From NCBI RefSeq assembly GCF_026013475.1, contig NZ_JAPDPH010000049.1:1-38258 (forward strand): a DNA stretch of 38,258 nt, read 5' to 3'. The first letter of the stretch is position 1. Every line of letters starts with the position of its first letter. The notes below the pieces were generated by a model. It saw only the letters and a program-made list of their open reading frames with translations, searched no databases and was not told where the DNA came from. Source of the stretch: Micromonospora yasonensis (GTDB lineage: Bacteria > Actinomycetota > Actinomycetes > Mycobacteriales > Micromonosporaceae). Both the position numbers and the translations under genes were made by a program. Below, in pieces: positions 8,434 to 15,989 of this stretch.

Positions 8434-8463
8434 ACCGTAACCACGCCGAAATCACCCGGTCAA
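8434..8463 (-). promoter_or_regulatory. Promoter of the ABC/Gfo/glycerate kinase operon
   Basis: On the minus strand a -35 TTGACC (8463-8458) and a -10 TACGGT (8439-8434) are separated by 18 bases, close to the actinobacterial housekeeping sigma consensus. The operators begin about six bases after the -10, so bound repressor would cover the transcription start. Confidence 0.75.
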
Positions 8464-8484
8464 GAACTTCCGCAGGGGGACCTC

Positions 8485-9513
8485 ATGCAGCCACGGACCC
8501 ACGTGACGCTGGAAGACGTGGCCAAGGCCGCGGAGGTCTCACTGGCCACGGCCTCCCGCGCGCTCAACGGCATGCGCGTCACCCCGCAACTGCGCGACCG
8601 GGTCCTCGCCGCCGCCGAGCAACTCGCCTACACCCCCAACGCGCACGCCCGCGCCCTCGCCGGCGCCTCCCACCGCACCGTCGGCGTCATCTGCCACGAC
8701 ATCAGCGACCCCTACTTCGCGGCCGTCGCCGGCGGCGTCATGCGGGTCGCCGGCGACAACGACCTCCTGGTGATGCTGGCCAGCACCTTCCGCGACCCCG
8801 AGCGGGAAATCGCGTACGTGTCGATGCTGCGCGCCGAACGCGCCCCCGCCATCCTGCTCACCGGCTCCGGCTTCGAGGACCCCCGCTGGGAACGCGCCAT
8901 GGAAGCCGAACTCAAGCCCTACCTGGAAGGCGGCGGACGCGTCGCCGTCGTCAGCCGCCACCGCAGCCTCAAGGTCGACAGCGTGCTGCCGGAGAACCGC
9001 GCCGGGGCCGCCGCCATGGCCCGCGCCCTGCTCGACCTCGGCCACCGCCGCTTCGCCGTACTCGCCGGGCCACCCGCCCTGACCACGGTCGCCGACCGGC
9101 TCGGCGGCTTCCGCGACGAACTCAAGAAGGCCGGCATCACCCTCGCCACCAGCGACATCGTCGAGGCCCCCTTCACCCGCGACGGCGGCTACGGCGCGAT
9201 GACCGAACTGCTCGACCGCGGACTGACCGCCACCTGCGTGTTCGCCCTGACCGACGTGATGGCCATCGGCGCCTGCGCCGCGCTGCGCGATCACGGACTC
9301 TCCGTGCCCGACGACGTCTCCGTCGCCGGCTTCGACGACATCCCCATCGTTCGCGACCTCACCCCGCCGCTGACTACCGTGGCGTTGCCGTTGCCGCAGC
9401 TCGGCGAGCAGGCCATGCAGATGGCGCTCACCGAGAACACCGGACGGCGCCGCCGGATCGTCCGGCTCGGCGGCGAGGTGGTCATCCGCGCCAGCACCGC
9501 CAAGCTGGTCTGA
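8485..9513 (+). CDS. LacI-family transcriptional regulator
   Basis: This 342-residue regulator has an N-terminal helix-turn-helix (VTLEDVAKAAEVSLATASRALNG, about residues 8-30) and hinge, then a periplasmic-binding-like effector domain from VGVICHDISDPYFAAV through VSVAGFDDIPIVRDLTPPLTTV. ATG 8485 follows AGGGGGA by four bases. It is divergent from the ABC operon and 13 bases ahead of the enolase-superfamily gene, which is probably co-transcribed. Its targets are most simply the GCGC-centred operators at 8400-8427 and the matching one at 26338-26349. It is probably a repressor released by a sugar or sugar-derived ligand. Regulator-site pairing is inferred from position and motif type. Confidence 0.95.
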   Translation: MQPRTHVTLEDVAKAAEVSLATASRALNGMRVTPQLRDRVLAAAEQLAYTPNAHARALAGASHRTVGVICHDISDPYFAAVAGGVMRVAGDNDLLVMLASTFRDPEREIAYVSMLRAERAPAILLTGSGFEDPRWERAMEAELKPYLEGGGRVAVVSRHRSLKVDSVLPENRAGAAAMARALLDLGHRRFAVLAGPPALTTVADRLGGFRDELKKAGITLATSDIVEAPFTRDGGYGAMTELLDRGLTATCVFALTDVMAIGACAALRDHGLSVPDDVSVAGFDDIPIVRDLTPPLTTVALPLPQLGEQAMQMALTENTGRRRRIVRLGGEVVIRASTAKLV

Positions 9514-9526
9514 CGAAAGGCATCAG

Positions 9527-10693
9527 GTGCTCTCACCCGCCACCGCCCTGTCCGGGCTGACCATCGACGCCATCGACACCTACGCCGTCGCGCTGCCCAC
9601 CGTGCGCTCGTTCGGCGTGTCCGGCGGCTCGGTCGCCGTCGCCGGCACGCCCAGCATCCGCATCCTGGTCAAGGTCACCGCCGACGGCGTCACCGGCTGG
9701 GGCGAGGCCACCCCCATCCCCGCCTGGACCTACGAGACCGCCGAATCCATCGTCACCACCATCGACCGGTACCTCGCCCCGGCCATCCTCGGCCGCCCCG
9801 CCTGGGACCTCGACGGCGTCACCACCGCCTTCGACCGCGCCGTCAACCGCGGCTTCACCATCGGCTCCCCCCTGGCGAAGAGCGCCGTTGACGTCGCCCT
9901 GCACGACCTGCTCGGCCGCGCGCTTGGCGTACCAGTAGGCGTGCTGTGGGGGCAGCGACGCCGGGAGACCATCCAGCTCGGCTGGATCGTCTCCGGACAG
10001 ACCGCCGCCGAAGTCGCCGACGCGGTCGCAGAGGGCAGCGACCTCGGTTACCGGGCGTTCAAGGTGAAGGTCGGCCTGCACAGCGAAGCCGAGGACGCCG
10101 CCGTCGTGCGGGCGGTCCGCGAGGCCGCACCCGACGCCGCGCTGTGGGTGGACGCCAACCAGGCCTACACCGTCGACGGCGCACTGCGGATGGCCCGCCG
10201 GCTCGCCGACCTCGACGTCACCGCCTTCGAGCAGCCGCTACCGGCCAACGACGTCGCCGGGCAGCGCCGCCTGCGGGAGACCTCACCCATTCCGGTCGCG
10301 CTCGACGAGAGCCTGCGCCACCCGAGCGACCTGGCGACCTTCGTGAAGCTCAACGCGGTGGACGTGGCCATCGCCAAGGTTCAGCGCAGCGGCGGGCTGA
10401 CGCTGTCGCGGCGGCTCTGCGGCCTCGCCGAGGACGCCGGGGTGCGGCTGATGGGGTCCGGACTGACCGACTCGGATCTGGGGCTGGCCGCGTCGCTGCA
10501 CCTGTTCGCCGCGTACGGCATCGACACGCCGGTCGACCTCAACGGGCGGCAGTTCCTCACCTCCTCCTACGCCACTGGGGCGACGGTCGAGGTCAAGGAC
10601 GGTGTCGCCCGGGTGCCGACCGGTCCGGGGCTTGGCGTCGACGTCGACGAGTCGGTGGTGCGGGAGTTGACCGTCGACGTGCTCAGCCGGTAG
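9527..10693 (+). CDS. Enolase-superfamily enzyme, muconate-lactonizing (MLE) subgroup
   Basis: This 388-residue protein has an N-terminal capping domain and a C-terminal barrel. The active-site pattern is complete: FKVKVG gives the K179-x-K181 base pair, metal ligands are D209 (DANQAY), E235 (FEQPLP) and D260 (ALDES), and K284 (IAKVQRSGG) is the opposite base. The two-lysine arrangement places it in the MLE subgroup (racemases, epimerases, cycloisomerases, some hydroxyproline-type dehydratases) rather than the His-based sugar-acid dehydratases. The GTG start at 9527 follows AAAGG by six bases. It is co-oriented with lacI, so it probably belongs to the same regulon. Substrate unknown; N-acylamino acid or cyclic amino acid chemistry is as possible as sugar chemistry. 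Confidence 0.9.
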   Translation: MLSPATALSGLTIDAIDTYAVALPTVRSFGVSGGSVAVAGTPSIRILVKVTADGVTGWGEATPIPAWTYETAESIVTTIDRYLAPAILGRPAWDLDGVTTAFDRAVNRGFTIGSPLAKSAVDVALHDLLGRALGVPVGVLWGQRRRETIQLGWIVSGQTAAEVADAVAEGSDLGYRAFKVKVGLHSEAEDAAVVRAVREAAPDAALWVDANQAYTVDGALRMARRLADLDVTAFEQPLPANDVAGQRRLRETSPIPVALDESLRHPSDLATFVKLNAVDVAIAKVQRSGGLTLSRRLCGLAEDAGVRLMGSGLTDSDLGLAASLHLFAAYGIDTPVDLNGRQFLTSSYATGATVEVKDGVARVPTGPGLGVDVDESVVRELTVDVLSR

Positions 10694-10709
10694 TCCGTGC
10701 GGGCGTGAT

Positions 10710-10737
10710 GATCCGCCGGGCGGGGACCCGGCGGATC
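10710..10737 (+). terminator. Hairpin terminator after the enolase-superfamily gene
   Basis: Perfect 11-bp arms GATCCGCCGGG / CCCGGCGGATC flank a six-base loop, 17 bases after the stop codon. There is no long U-run, as usual in high-GC actinobacteria. It also separates this unit from the convergent DUF1080 gene. Confidence 0.75.
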
Positions 10738-10769
10738 ACCGCAGCCACGAAGCCGGCACCCGGCCAGGA

Positions 10770-11786
10770 TCAGCCGAGGTCCCGCACGCGTACGTTGCGG
10801 AAGGCGATGACCGAGCCGCCGTCGTGGTTCTGCAGGCCGATGTAGCCCTGCGCGTACTGCCGTCCACTGGTGCCCGGGTCGGTCGGACGGCCCGGGAACG
10901 GCAGGCCGGGCACGTTGTCGAACTCGTTGATCACCACGCCGTTGCGGAGCACGGTGTAGTGCTGCCCGACCACCCGGATCTCGAGGTCGTTCCAGACCCC
11001 CTTGTCCGCCGGGCGGGCCTGGGCGAGGTTCAGGTCGGCGAACCCGTACACGGATCCGGTCTTGCGCGGGTCGTTGTTGCCGATCTCCGGCGAGTCGTTG
11101 ATCTGGATCTCGTGGCCGCAGTTCACGGCGACCCATGCCGGATCGGTCGTCTTGCACTGGGGGCTGGCGGCCGGGTCGACACCGGGGAACCGCACGAAGA
11201 CACCGCTGTTCGACCGCGCGTTCGCGTCCCCGCCCCGCTCATCGCGGAACTGCAGGCGCAGGGAGAAGTCGCCGAACTGGGCGGCCCGGTACCAGAGCAT
11301 GCCGAGCCCGCCGCCGGTGGGCGAGTTGGCCGTCACCATCGTCCCGTCGTCGCGCAGGGCGAACCCGCGGCCGCCGACGTAGCCCCAGTTCGCGTACGAC
11401 GCAGCTGTCCCGTCGAACAGGCTCACATAGCTGGTCGTCTTCCCCACGTCGGACTGCGCCGCGGTTTCGGTCAGCGCGGCGGCCTCCTCGGCGGTGATCA
11501 CGTCGGCGCCGGCCAGATCCCGGACGACGTGCGCCACGTGCGCCACGAACCCGCCGTGGTTGGCCCAGGCACCCTCGTCGTCGATCAGGTCGTTGATCGA
11601 ACAGCCACCGTCGACGGTCCGGTTCGCCACGCCGCTGTCGTAGTCGAGGAAGCGGACGGTCGGCCGGCTGTCCGGCGCGGCGCACGACGATGGCGATGCG
11701 CTGGCCGGCGCCGCCGTGAAACCCCCGGTCAGGATCGCGGCGGCGAGGACCGCCGTACCCGCGAGGAAACGATTCCTGCTGCCCAC
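10770..11786 (-). CDS. Secreted DUF1080 (3-keto-disaccharide hydrolase-like) protein with a 66-residue N-terminal module
   Basis: This 338-residue exported protein starts with a signal peptide (residues 1 to about 30, ending PASAS). Next is a helical module at about residues 50-115 (DSGVANR...GC...DVITAEE...SDVG), and from about 118 to the end a DUF1080 jelly-roll domain (YVSLFDGTAASYANWGYVGG, NSGVFVRFPG, CGHEIQINDSPE, GVWNDLEIRVVG, GYIGLQNHD). DUF1080 proteins are concanavalin-like; characterised members act on 3-keto-glycosides. The GTG start at 11786 is preferred over an in-frame GTG at 11807 because AAGGAGG (11800-11794) lies seven bases before it and overlaps any longer reading. The N-terminal module recurs, ungapped, in the secreted isomerase at 21565-22767, linking the two loci. 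Confidence 0.88.
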   Translation of the reverse strand: MGSRNRFLAGTAVLAAAILTGGFTAAPASASPSSCAAPDSRPTVRFLDYDSGVANRTVDGGCSINDLIDDEGAWANHGGFVAHVAHVVRDLAGADVITAEEAAALTETAAQSDVGKTTSYVSLFDGTAASYANWGYVGGRGFALRDDGTMVTANSPTGGGLGMLWYRAAQFGDFSLRLQFRDERGGDANARSNSGVFVRFPGVDPAASPQCKTTDPAWVAVNCGHEIQINDSPEIGNNDPRKTGSVYGFADLNLAQARPADKGVWNDLEIRVVGQHYTVLRNGVVINEFDNVPGLPFPGRPTDPGTSGRQYAQGYIGLQNHDGGSVIAFRNVRVRDLG

Positions 11787-12113
11787 GCTGAAACCTCCTT
11801 GTCTCACCGATGGAGGAGGGCGCAGCCGGTGCTCGCTCGTCAGCCCCCCGTCCGCATCGGACTCTCGATCCCCGCGAGGTCTACGGCGCCTCCCCGGGGG
11901 CGTTGCCTGACAAGTGCTCGTCCCGAACCTAGGTTCTTTTCATCGAGACATCAAGAAGTCTCGTCGTACTGCGCGCAGCTTTTGCTTGAGCCGGCGGAAA
12001 GCGGGGGCATCACTATCCGACCGCCAAGGACCTCCGGGCGGACGCGTACCAGGCTGGGACGCGCGCGAGGCGGCCCTGGGAGTGGGGGAGGGCGGTCAAC
12101 TCGCCGTCGGCTA
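11787..12113 (-). other. Intergenic region with the leader of the DUF1080 gene
   Basis: No gene is visible. On the minus strand TAGGTT (about 11934-11929) could be a -10 element, which would give a leader of about 140 bases. The ribosome binding site AAGGAG sits between TGAGAC and GTTTCA, which can pair (one G-U) and expose or hide it. A CG-rich palindrome (CGCCTCCCCGGGGGCG) lies in the same leader. CGAGAC and GTCTCG at 11944-11963 form a short inverted repeat. I cannot match the leader to a known riboswitch class. Confidence 0.35.
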
Positions 12114-13949
12114 CTAATGGCCGGCGTAGAGGGCGTCGATCTCGGCGGCGCGGTGCCGCTGCACCACTTCCCGTTTGATCTTCAAGGTGGGGGTCAGCTC
12201 ACCGTTGGCCTCGGTGAAGTCGTCGGGCAGCACGCGGAACGTCTTGATCGCCTCCGCCTTGGAGACCGTCCTGTTCGCTCGGTCGACTGCGGCCTGGACG
12301 TCGCCGTGCAGGGCGGGGTCGTCGCGCAGGTCCGCCACCGATGCGCGCGGGTGGCCGTGAGCGGTCCGCCACCGCGACCAGGCCTGCGGGTCGATGGTGA
12401 TCAGAGCGGCGGCGTACGGCTTGGCGTCGCCGACGAGCATGCACTGGCTGACCAGCGGGTCCTCGCGTACCCGATCCTCCATGGGGGCGGGCACGATGTG
12501 CTTGCCGGCGGCGGTCACCAGGATCTCCTTGGTGCGTCCCGTGATCCGCAGGTAGCCGTCGTCATCGAGGCTGCCGAGGTCGCCGGTGCGGAACCAGCCG
12601 TCGGCGGTGAACGTGTCGCGGGTGGCGGACGGGTTGTTCCAGTAGCCCTGGAACACCATCTCGCCCCGGGCGAGGACCTCCCCGTCGTCGGCGATCGCCA
12701 ACTCCACGCCCGGTAGCGGCCGGCCGACCGTGCCGATCCGCATCGCCGACGGCCGGTTCGCCGCCAGCGCCGGGGAGGTCTCGGTCAATCCGTAGCCCTC
12801 GAGCGCCGTCAGACCGGCCCCGCGGAAGAAGTGCCCGAGCCGCTCGCCGAGGGGGGCGCCGCCGACGATCGCGACGCGGCAGCGTCCGCCCAGCGCCGCC
12901 CGCAGTTTCCGATAGACCAGCAGGTCGAAGACCCGCCGCGCCAGCCGGAGCATCGGGCCAGGGCCGGCCGGGTGCTCGAGCGCCTGGCTGTACCGCACCG
13001 CCACCCGGTCCGCGACCGTGAACAGGCGGCCTTGGTGCTGCTCGACGGCCTTCTGCCGCGCCCGGTTGTACATCCTCTCGAACACCCGGGGCACCGCGAG
13101 GACGAACGTCGGCCGGTATCGGCGGAGCTGGTCCATCACCCCGCCCATGCTGGCGCTGTGCACCATCGTCGCCCGGGCCTGCACCATCCCCACCTGGATC
13201 ATCCGGGCGAACGCGTGCGCCAACGGCAGGAAGAGCACCGTCGACGCCCCCTCGTGGAACAGCTCCGGCAGCGCCGCGACCGCGTTGCCGACGTCGAGCC
13301 GGATGTTGCGGTGCGTCAGCACACACCCCTTCGGCCGGCCCGTCGTCCCGCTGGTGTAGATGATCGTCGCGACGTCCCCGCCCGACACCGCGTCCCGCCG
13401 GGCCTCCACCTGCTCTTCGTCGACGGTCCGGCCCCGGCCGGCCAGCTGGACCAGGTCGCCGGCGTCGATCTGCCACACCTGTTCCAGCTCGGGCAGCCTG
13501 TCTCGTACGTCGGTGAGCATCGCGGCGTGAGCAGGTGTCTCCACCACGCATGCCACCGCACCGGAGTCGGCGAGGATCCAGGCCAGCTGTTCGGCGCTCG
13601 AGGTGTCGTACACCGGAACGGTCACCGCGCCGATCGTCCACAGCGCGTAGTCGACCAGCGTCCACTCGTAGCGGGTGCGGCTCATCAGCGCCACCCGGGC
13701 CCCGGGCTCGACCCCTGCGGCGATGAGTCCCCGCGCCAACGCCAGCACGTCGTCGCGGAACTGTCGGCAGGTCACCGCACCCGGGTCGCCGGCGCCGGAC
13801 CGCTGGGCGGGCCACGACCGGGCGTCCGGGTTCGGGCGCAGGAACTGCACCTTGTCCGGTTTCCGGCGCGCGTTGTCCCACGCCACATCGGCCAGCCCCA
13901 CCGACTCGCCGCCGGTCACCTCCGGCTCCACCGCGACGCTGCGCCGCAT
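12114..13949 (-). CDS. Long-chain fatty-acid--CoA ligase (AMP-binding, FadD15-like)
   Basis: This 611-residue cytoplasmic or membrane-associated enzyme activates fatty acids to acyl-CoA through an acyl-adenylate. The AMP-binding P-loop reads IIYTSGTTGRPKGCVLTH, the adenine motif EGYGLTETSP, the hinge region GDLGSLDDDGYLRITGRTK, and the C-terminal domain ends with the catalytic-lysine context LTPTLKIKREVV. Length and order match bacterial long-chain ligases. A GGAG lies very close to ATG 13949, so a slightly later start (GTG within VAVEPEV) is possible. Nothing nearby is a lipid gene; it looks like an independent housekeeping unit. Confidence 0.94.
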   Translation of the reverse strand: MRRSVAVEPEVTGGESVGLADVAWDNARRKPDKVQFLRPNPDARSWPAQRSGAGDPGAVTCRQFRDDVLALARGLIAAGVEPGARVALMSRTRYEWTLVDYALWTIGAVTVPVYDTSSAEQLAWILADSGAVACVVETPAHAAMLTDVRDRLPELEQVWQIDAGDLVQLAGRGRTVDEEQVEARRDAVSGGDVATIIYTSGTTGRPKGCVLTHRNIRLDVGNAVAALPELFHEGASTVLFLPLAHAFARMIQVGMVQARATMVHSASMGGVMDQLRRYRPTFVLAVPRVFERMYNRARQKAVEQHQGRLFTVADRVAVRYSQALEHPAGPGPMLRLARRVFDLLVYRKLRAALGGRCRVAIVGGAPLGERLGHFFRGAGLTALEGYGLTETSPALAANRPSAMRIGTVGRPLPGVELAIADDGEVLARGEMVFQGYWNNPSATRDTFTADGWFRTGDLGSLDDDGYLRITGRTKEILVTAAGKHIVPAPMEDRVREDPLVSQCMLVGDAKPYAAALITIDPQAWSRWRTAHGHPRASVADLRDDPALHGDVQAAVDRANRTVSKAEAIKTFRVLPDDFTEANGELTPTLKIKREVVQRHRAAEIDALYAGH

Positions 13950-13997
13950 GCTCCGCCCCCTGGCCCTAGATCCCCGCTCGTGCTGCTGGCAGGCGTG

Positions 13998-14032
13998 CCG
14001 GGTCGCACTGGACGTCCTCCAGCGCGACCCGG
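13998..14032 (-). terminator. Hairpin terminator downstream of the 86-residue gene
   Basis: CCGGGTCGC (13998-14006) pairs with GCGACCCGG (14024-14032), and inside it CTGGA pairs with TCCAG around a five-base loop. This gives a nearly continuous 15-bp stem with one mismatch. It lies 33 bases after the small gene's stop on the minus strand. Confidence 0.7.
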
Positions 14033-14064
14033 ACGCGTTGCTGACCGAAGCGTTCCTGCGACGC

Positions 14065-14325
14065 CTATCGGCTGCCCTTCAGCTGCTTGTAGAGCTGCTC
14101 GGGCTCATGCACGAAGTTCATCCCCTTGTCCCGCGCCCGGGTGAAATCGTCGATCATGTGCTGAACCTCGCCGGGGGTGAACCGCCGGTCCTCATCACCC
14201 TCCTTCATCAGCCACGCGATCACCTCGTCGTAGTTCTTCCAGTCCCGTTTGCCCATCAGGCGCTCGATGTCGGTGACCTCGTAGTCCTTCTGCATCGCCT
14301 GGCTGGCCGGGTCGTGGATCTTCAT
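14065..14325 (-). CDS. Small conserved-looking hypothetical protein (86 aa)
   Basis: The protein begins MKIHDPASQAMQKDYEVTD and is rich in charged residues (GKRDWKNYDEVIAWLMKEGD, ARDKGMNFVHEPEQLYKQLKG). No signal peptide or membrane segment is seen; it is probably an alpha-helical cytosolic protein. ATG 14325 has a strong GGGGAGGAG five to eight bases upstream. That start is preferred although the frame remains open for another 640 bases upstream, which belongs to a different, broken gene. I do not recognise the family. Confidence 0.75.
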   Translation of the reverse strand: MKIHDPASQAMQKDYEVTDIERLMGKRDWKNYDEVIAWLMKEGDEDRRFTPGEVQHMIDDFTRARDKGMNFVHEPEQLYKQLKGSR

Positions 14326-14429
14326 GACGTGCTCCTCCCCGTGTGACAGTGCTCCGCCGCGCGATTGCCCGAGGTGTACGGGGGCAAACACGTCCTTCCA
14401 CCAGTGGCGGAAGCTGATGGGAGTGCGGC

Positions 14430-14878
14430 TCAGCCGCCGATGAGTTCGCCGGCGCGCAGGGCCGCGGCGAGCAGCGGGATCGTGGGCGCGTTCGTACGCC
14501 TCGACGGCGGTGTCGGCGAACTTGATGACGTGTTCGTCGGCGGTGTCCACGGGGCGGATGGCGCGCAGACCCTCCGGCCAGCCCGGTGTGCTGGCCAGCT
14601 GGCCGAGCCGGTGGGCGACGAGTCGGTCCTGTGTCGCCAGACATGGGACGGCGTCGAGTGCGTCGGCCGCGGACAGGTGGCCGGCGGGCCGGCGGTGTCC
14701 GGGCAGCGGCCGGTACCGGGCGGCCCAGAAGGCCAGGCCGTGGGCCAGTTCGTGCAGAGCCGGACCGGGCCGGCGGCGCACAGGGAAGCCTTGCGGCTCG
14801 TAGCGGCGGACCAGGCGCCGGTACCGGGTGGACGCAGGCGTTGAATCGGTCGACGGCACGACGGGTATGTGTCCGCAT
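14430..14878 (-). pseudogene. Frameshifted gene for an unidentified protein of about 148 aa
   Basis: Coding-like sequence passes through all three minus-strand frames. It runs from ATG 14878 (MRTHTRRAVDRFNACVH), through a long middle part with strongly G/C-ending codons (ALHELAHGLAFWAARYRP, DTADEHVIKFADTAVEAYE), to a natural end TIPLLAAALRAGELIGG with TGA at 14432-14430. The two changes of frame fall at short C-runs (GGG on the plus strand at 14826-14828 and 14484-14486). Removing one base from each restores a continuous 148-residue protein. ATG 14878 is preceded by TAGCGT plus seven bases, a leaderless-type -10. It may be a decayed gene or carry assembly errors. Family not recognised. Confidence 0.5.
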
Positions 14879-14949
14879 GCGCGTAACGCTAGGGTCGCCG
14901 AGGACCAGCGGCCCCGAACTGAGAGTGCGCGCGTGTGCTTTTGACTCGG

Positions 14950-14955
14950 TAGGTT
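14950..14955 (+). promoter_or_regulatory. -10 element (leaderless type) for the GNAT gene
   Basis: TAGGTT lies seven bases before ATG 14963, matching the TANNNT-N7-start layout of leaderless actinobacterial transcripts. No Shine-Dalgarno sequence precedes the ATG. Confidence 0.6.
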
Positions 14956-14962
14956 GTCGATC

Positions 14963-15418
14963 ATGACGGACATACGGCTGGAGCCGATGACCGAGGATCA
15001 GTACAAGCCGTGGCGGGCCGAGGCCGAGGCGCACTACGCGCAGAGCCTCGCCGCGTCGGGCCAGTCGGCGCAGGACGCGGCCCGCAACGCCGCCGACACC
15101 TACGCGCAGCTGCTTCCCGACGAGTCCGCCACCCCTGACCACCATTTCTGGTACGCCTACGACGGCGACCGCCGGGTCGGTTTCCTCTGGGTCAAAGTCA
15201 CCCACGACACCGCGTTCGTCTACAACGTCGCCGTCGAACCCGACGTACGCCGCCAGGGCTACGGCCGCGCGATCATGCTGGCCGCCGAGCGCTGGTGCCA
15301 CGACAACGCGCTGACCAGAATCGGTCTGCACGTCTTCGCCCACAACACCGGCGCCCGGGCCCTCTACGAGCAGCTTGGCTTCACCGAGACCGGCCGCAAC
15401 ATGGCCAAAGACCTGTGA
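14963..15418 (+). CDS. GNAT-family N-acetyltransferase
   Basis: This 151-residue cytoplasmic enzyme transfers an acetyl group from acetyl-CoA to an amine; the acceptor is unknown. The core is clear: FVYNVAVEPDVRRQGYGRAIM gives strand 4 and the acetyl-CoA pyrophosphate loop (RRQGYG), and GLHVFAHNTGARALYEQLGF is the usual strand 5/alpha 4 segment. ATG 14963 is chosen over an in-frame TTG nine bases upstream because of the leaderless -10 box. It is divergent from the frameshifted gene. Confidence 0.9.
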   Translation: MTDIRLEPMTEDQYKPWRAEAEAHYAQSLAASGQSAQDAARNAADTYAQLLPDESATPDHHFWYAYDGDRRVGFLWVKVTHDTAFVYNVAVEPDVRRQGYGRAIMLAAERWCHDNALTRIGLHVFAHNTGARALYEQLGFTETGRNMAKDL

Positions 15419-15596
15419 CCGCGATCCGCCCGACCGCCCGGCTTCTCGACCTCCCGCGACCCGTCGGAGGTGCTGATTCTCGGTAGTGGACTCGTGCAGC
15501 TCCGAGGTCGTCTCCGTCATGAAACGGCCGGTGCTGGCGCTGCAGTGCACCTCGCGATCGCCCGCGCTCCCGTCGACGTCATCGAGGCGCGGTGCG

Positions 15597-15989
15597 ATGA
15601 GTTCAGCGGCGGCGGGCGGTCCTATCCGGGTGGCCGCCTCCGGGATTTCCTTCGCTGTCGGCGCGGCGGTGGCCCGCGCGGACATCCCCGTCCTCTGCGC
15701 CGACCTCGCCGAACTGCTGCGTGGCCGTGCCCCCGGCATCGTCTGCTGCGACGTGGCCGGCGTGGTCCGGCCCGACGTGGTGACGATCGAGGCGCTGGCC
15801 CGGCTGCGGTTGACCGCGCGGCGGCACGGCTGGCACCTGGTGGTCACGGGAGCCGGCCCGGGTCTGCTGCGGCTGGTCGGCCTGCTCGGCCTGACCGACG
15901 CGCTACCCGAGTCGGGCCGGCAGCCCGAACATCGGGAAGAGCCGGGCGGTGTCGAGGAAGTTGGTCATGGCGGCGATCCGCCCGCCTGA
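15597..15989 (+). CDS. STAS-domain protein (anti-sigma-factor-antagonist-like)
   Basis: This protein of about 130 residues has a single STAS fold (IRVAASGISFAVGAAV, IVCCDVAGVVRPDVVTIEALARL, WHLVVTGAGPGLLRLVGLLGL) and a charged C-terminal tail beginning ESGRQPEHRE. STAS proteins often bind anti-sigma kinases or act in partner switching; the Ser usually phosphorylated is not evident here. ATG 15597 has GAGG about eight bases upstream. Its last 87 bases lie antisense to the 3' end of the sigma-factor gene, a convergent overlap that may couple the two. Confidence 0.75.
   Translation: MSSAAAGGPIRVAASGISFAVGAAVARADIPVLCADLAELLRGRAPGIVCCDVAGVVRPDVVTIEALARLRLTARRHGWHLVVTGAGPGLLRLVGLLGLTDALPESGRQPEHREEPGGVEEVGHGGDPPA

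Noticed and set aside
11787..11935. Known riboswitch (cobalamin, SAM, TPP, ydaO types considered) in the DUF1080 leader
   Set aside because: None of the conserved core sequences of these classes could be found; only generic GC-rich pairing is visible.
11944..11963. CGAGAC...GTCTCG inverted repeat as an operator or terminator
   Set aside because: Only six-base arms with an eight-base spacer, and not clearly placed relative to a promoter or stop codon; too weak to call.
14065..14973. One continuous minus-strand frame of 302 codons joining the small gene and the frameshifted gene
   Set aside because: The small protein has its own strong ribosome binding site at 14325, and coding signal upstream leaves this frame near 14484 for a natural stop at 14430.
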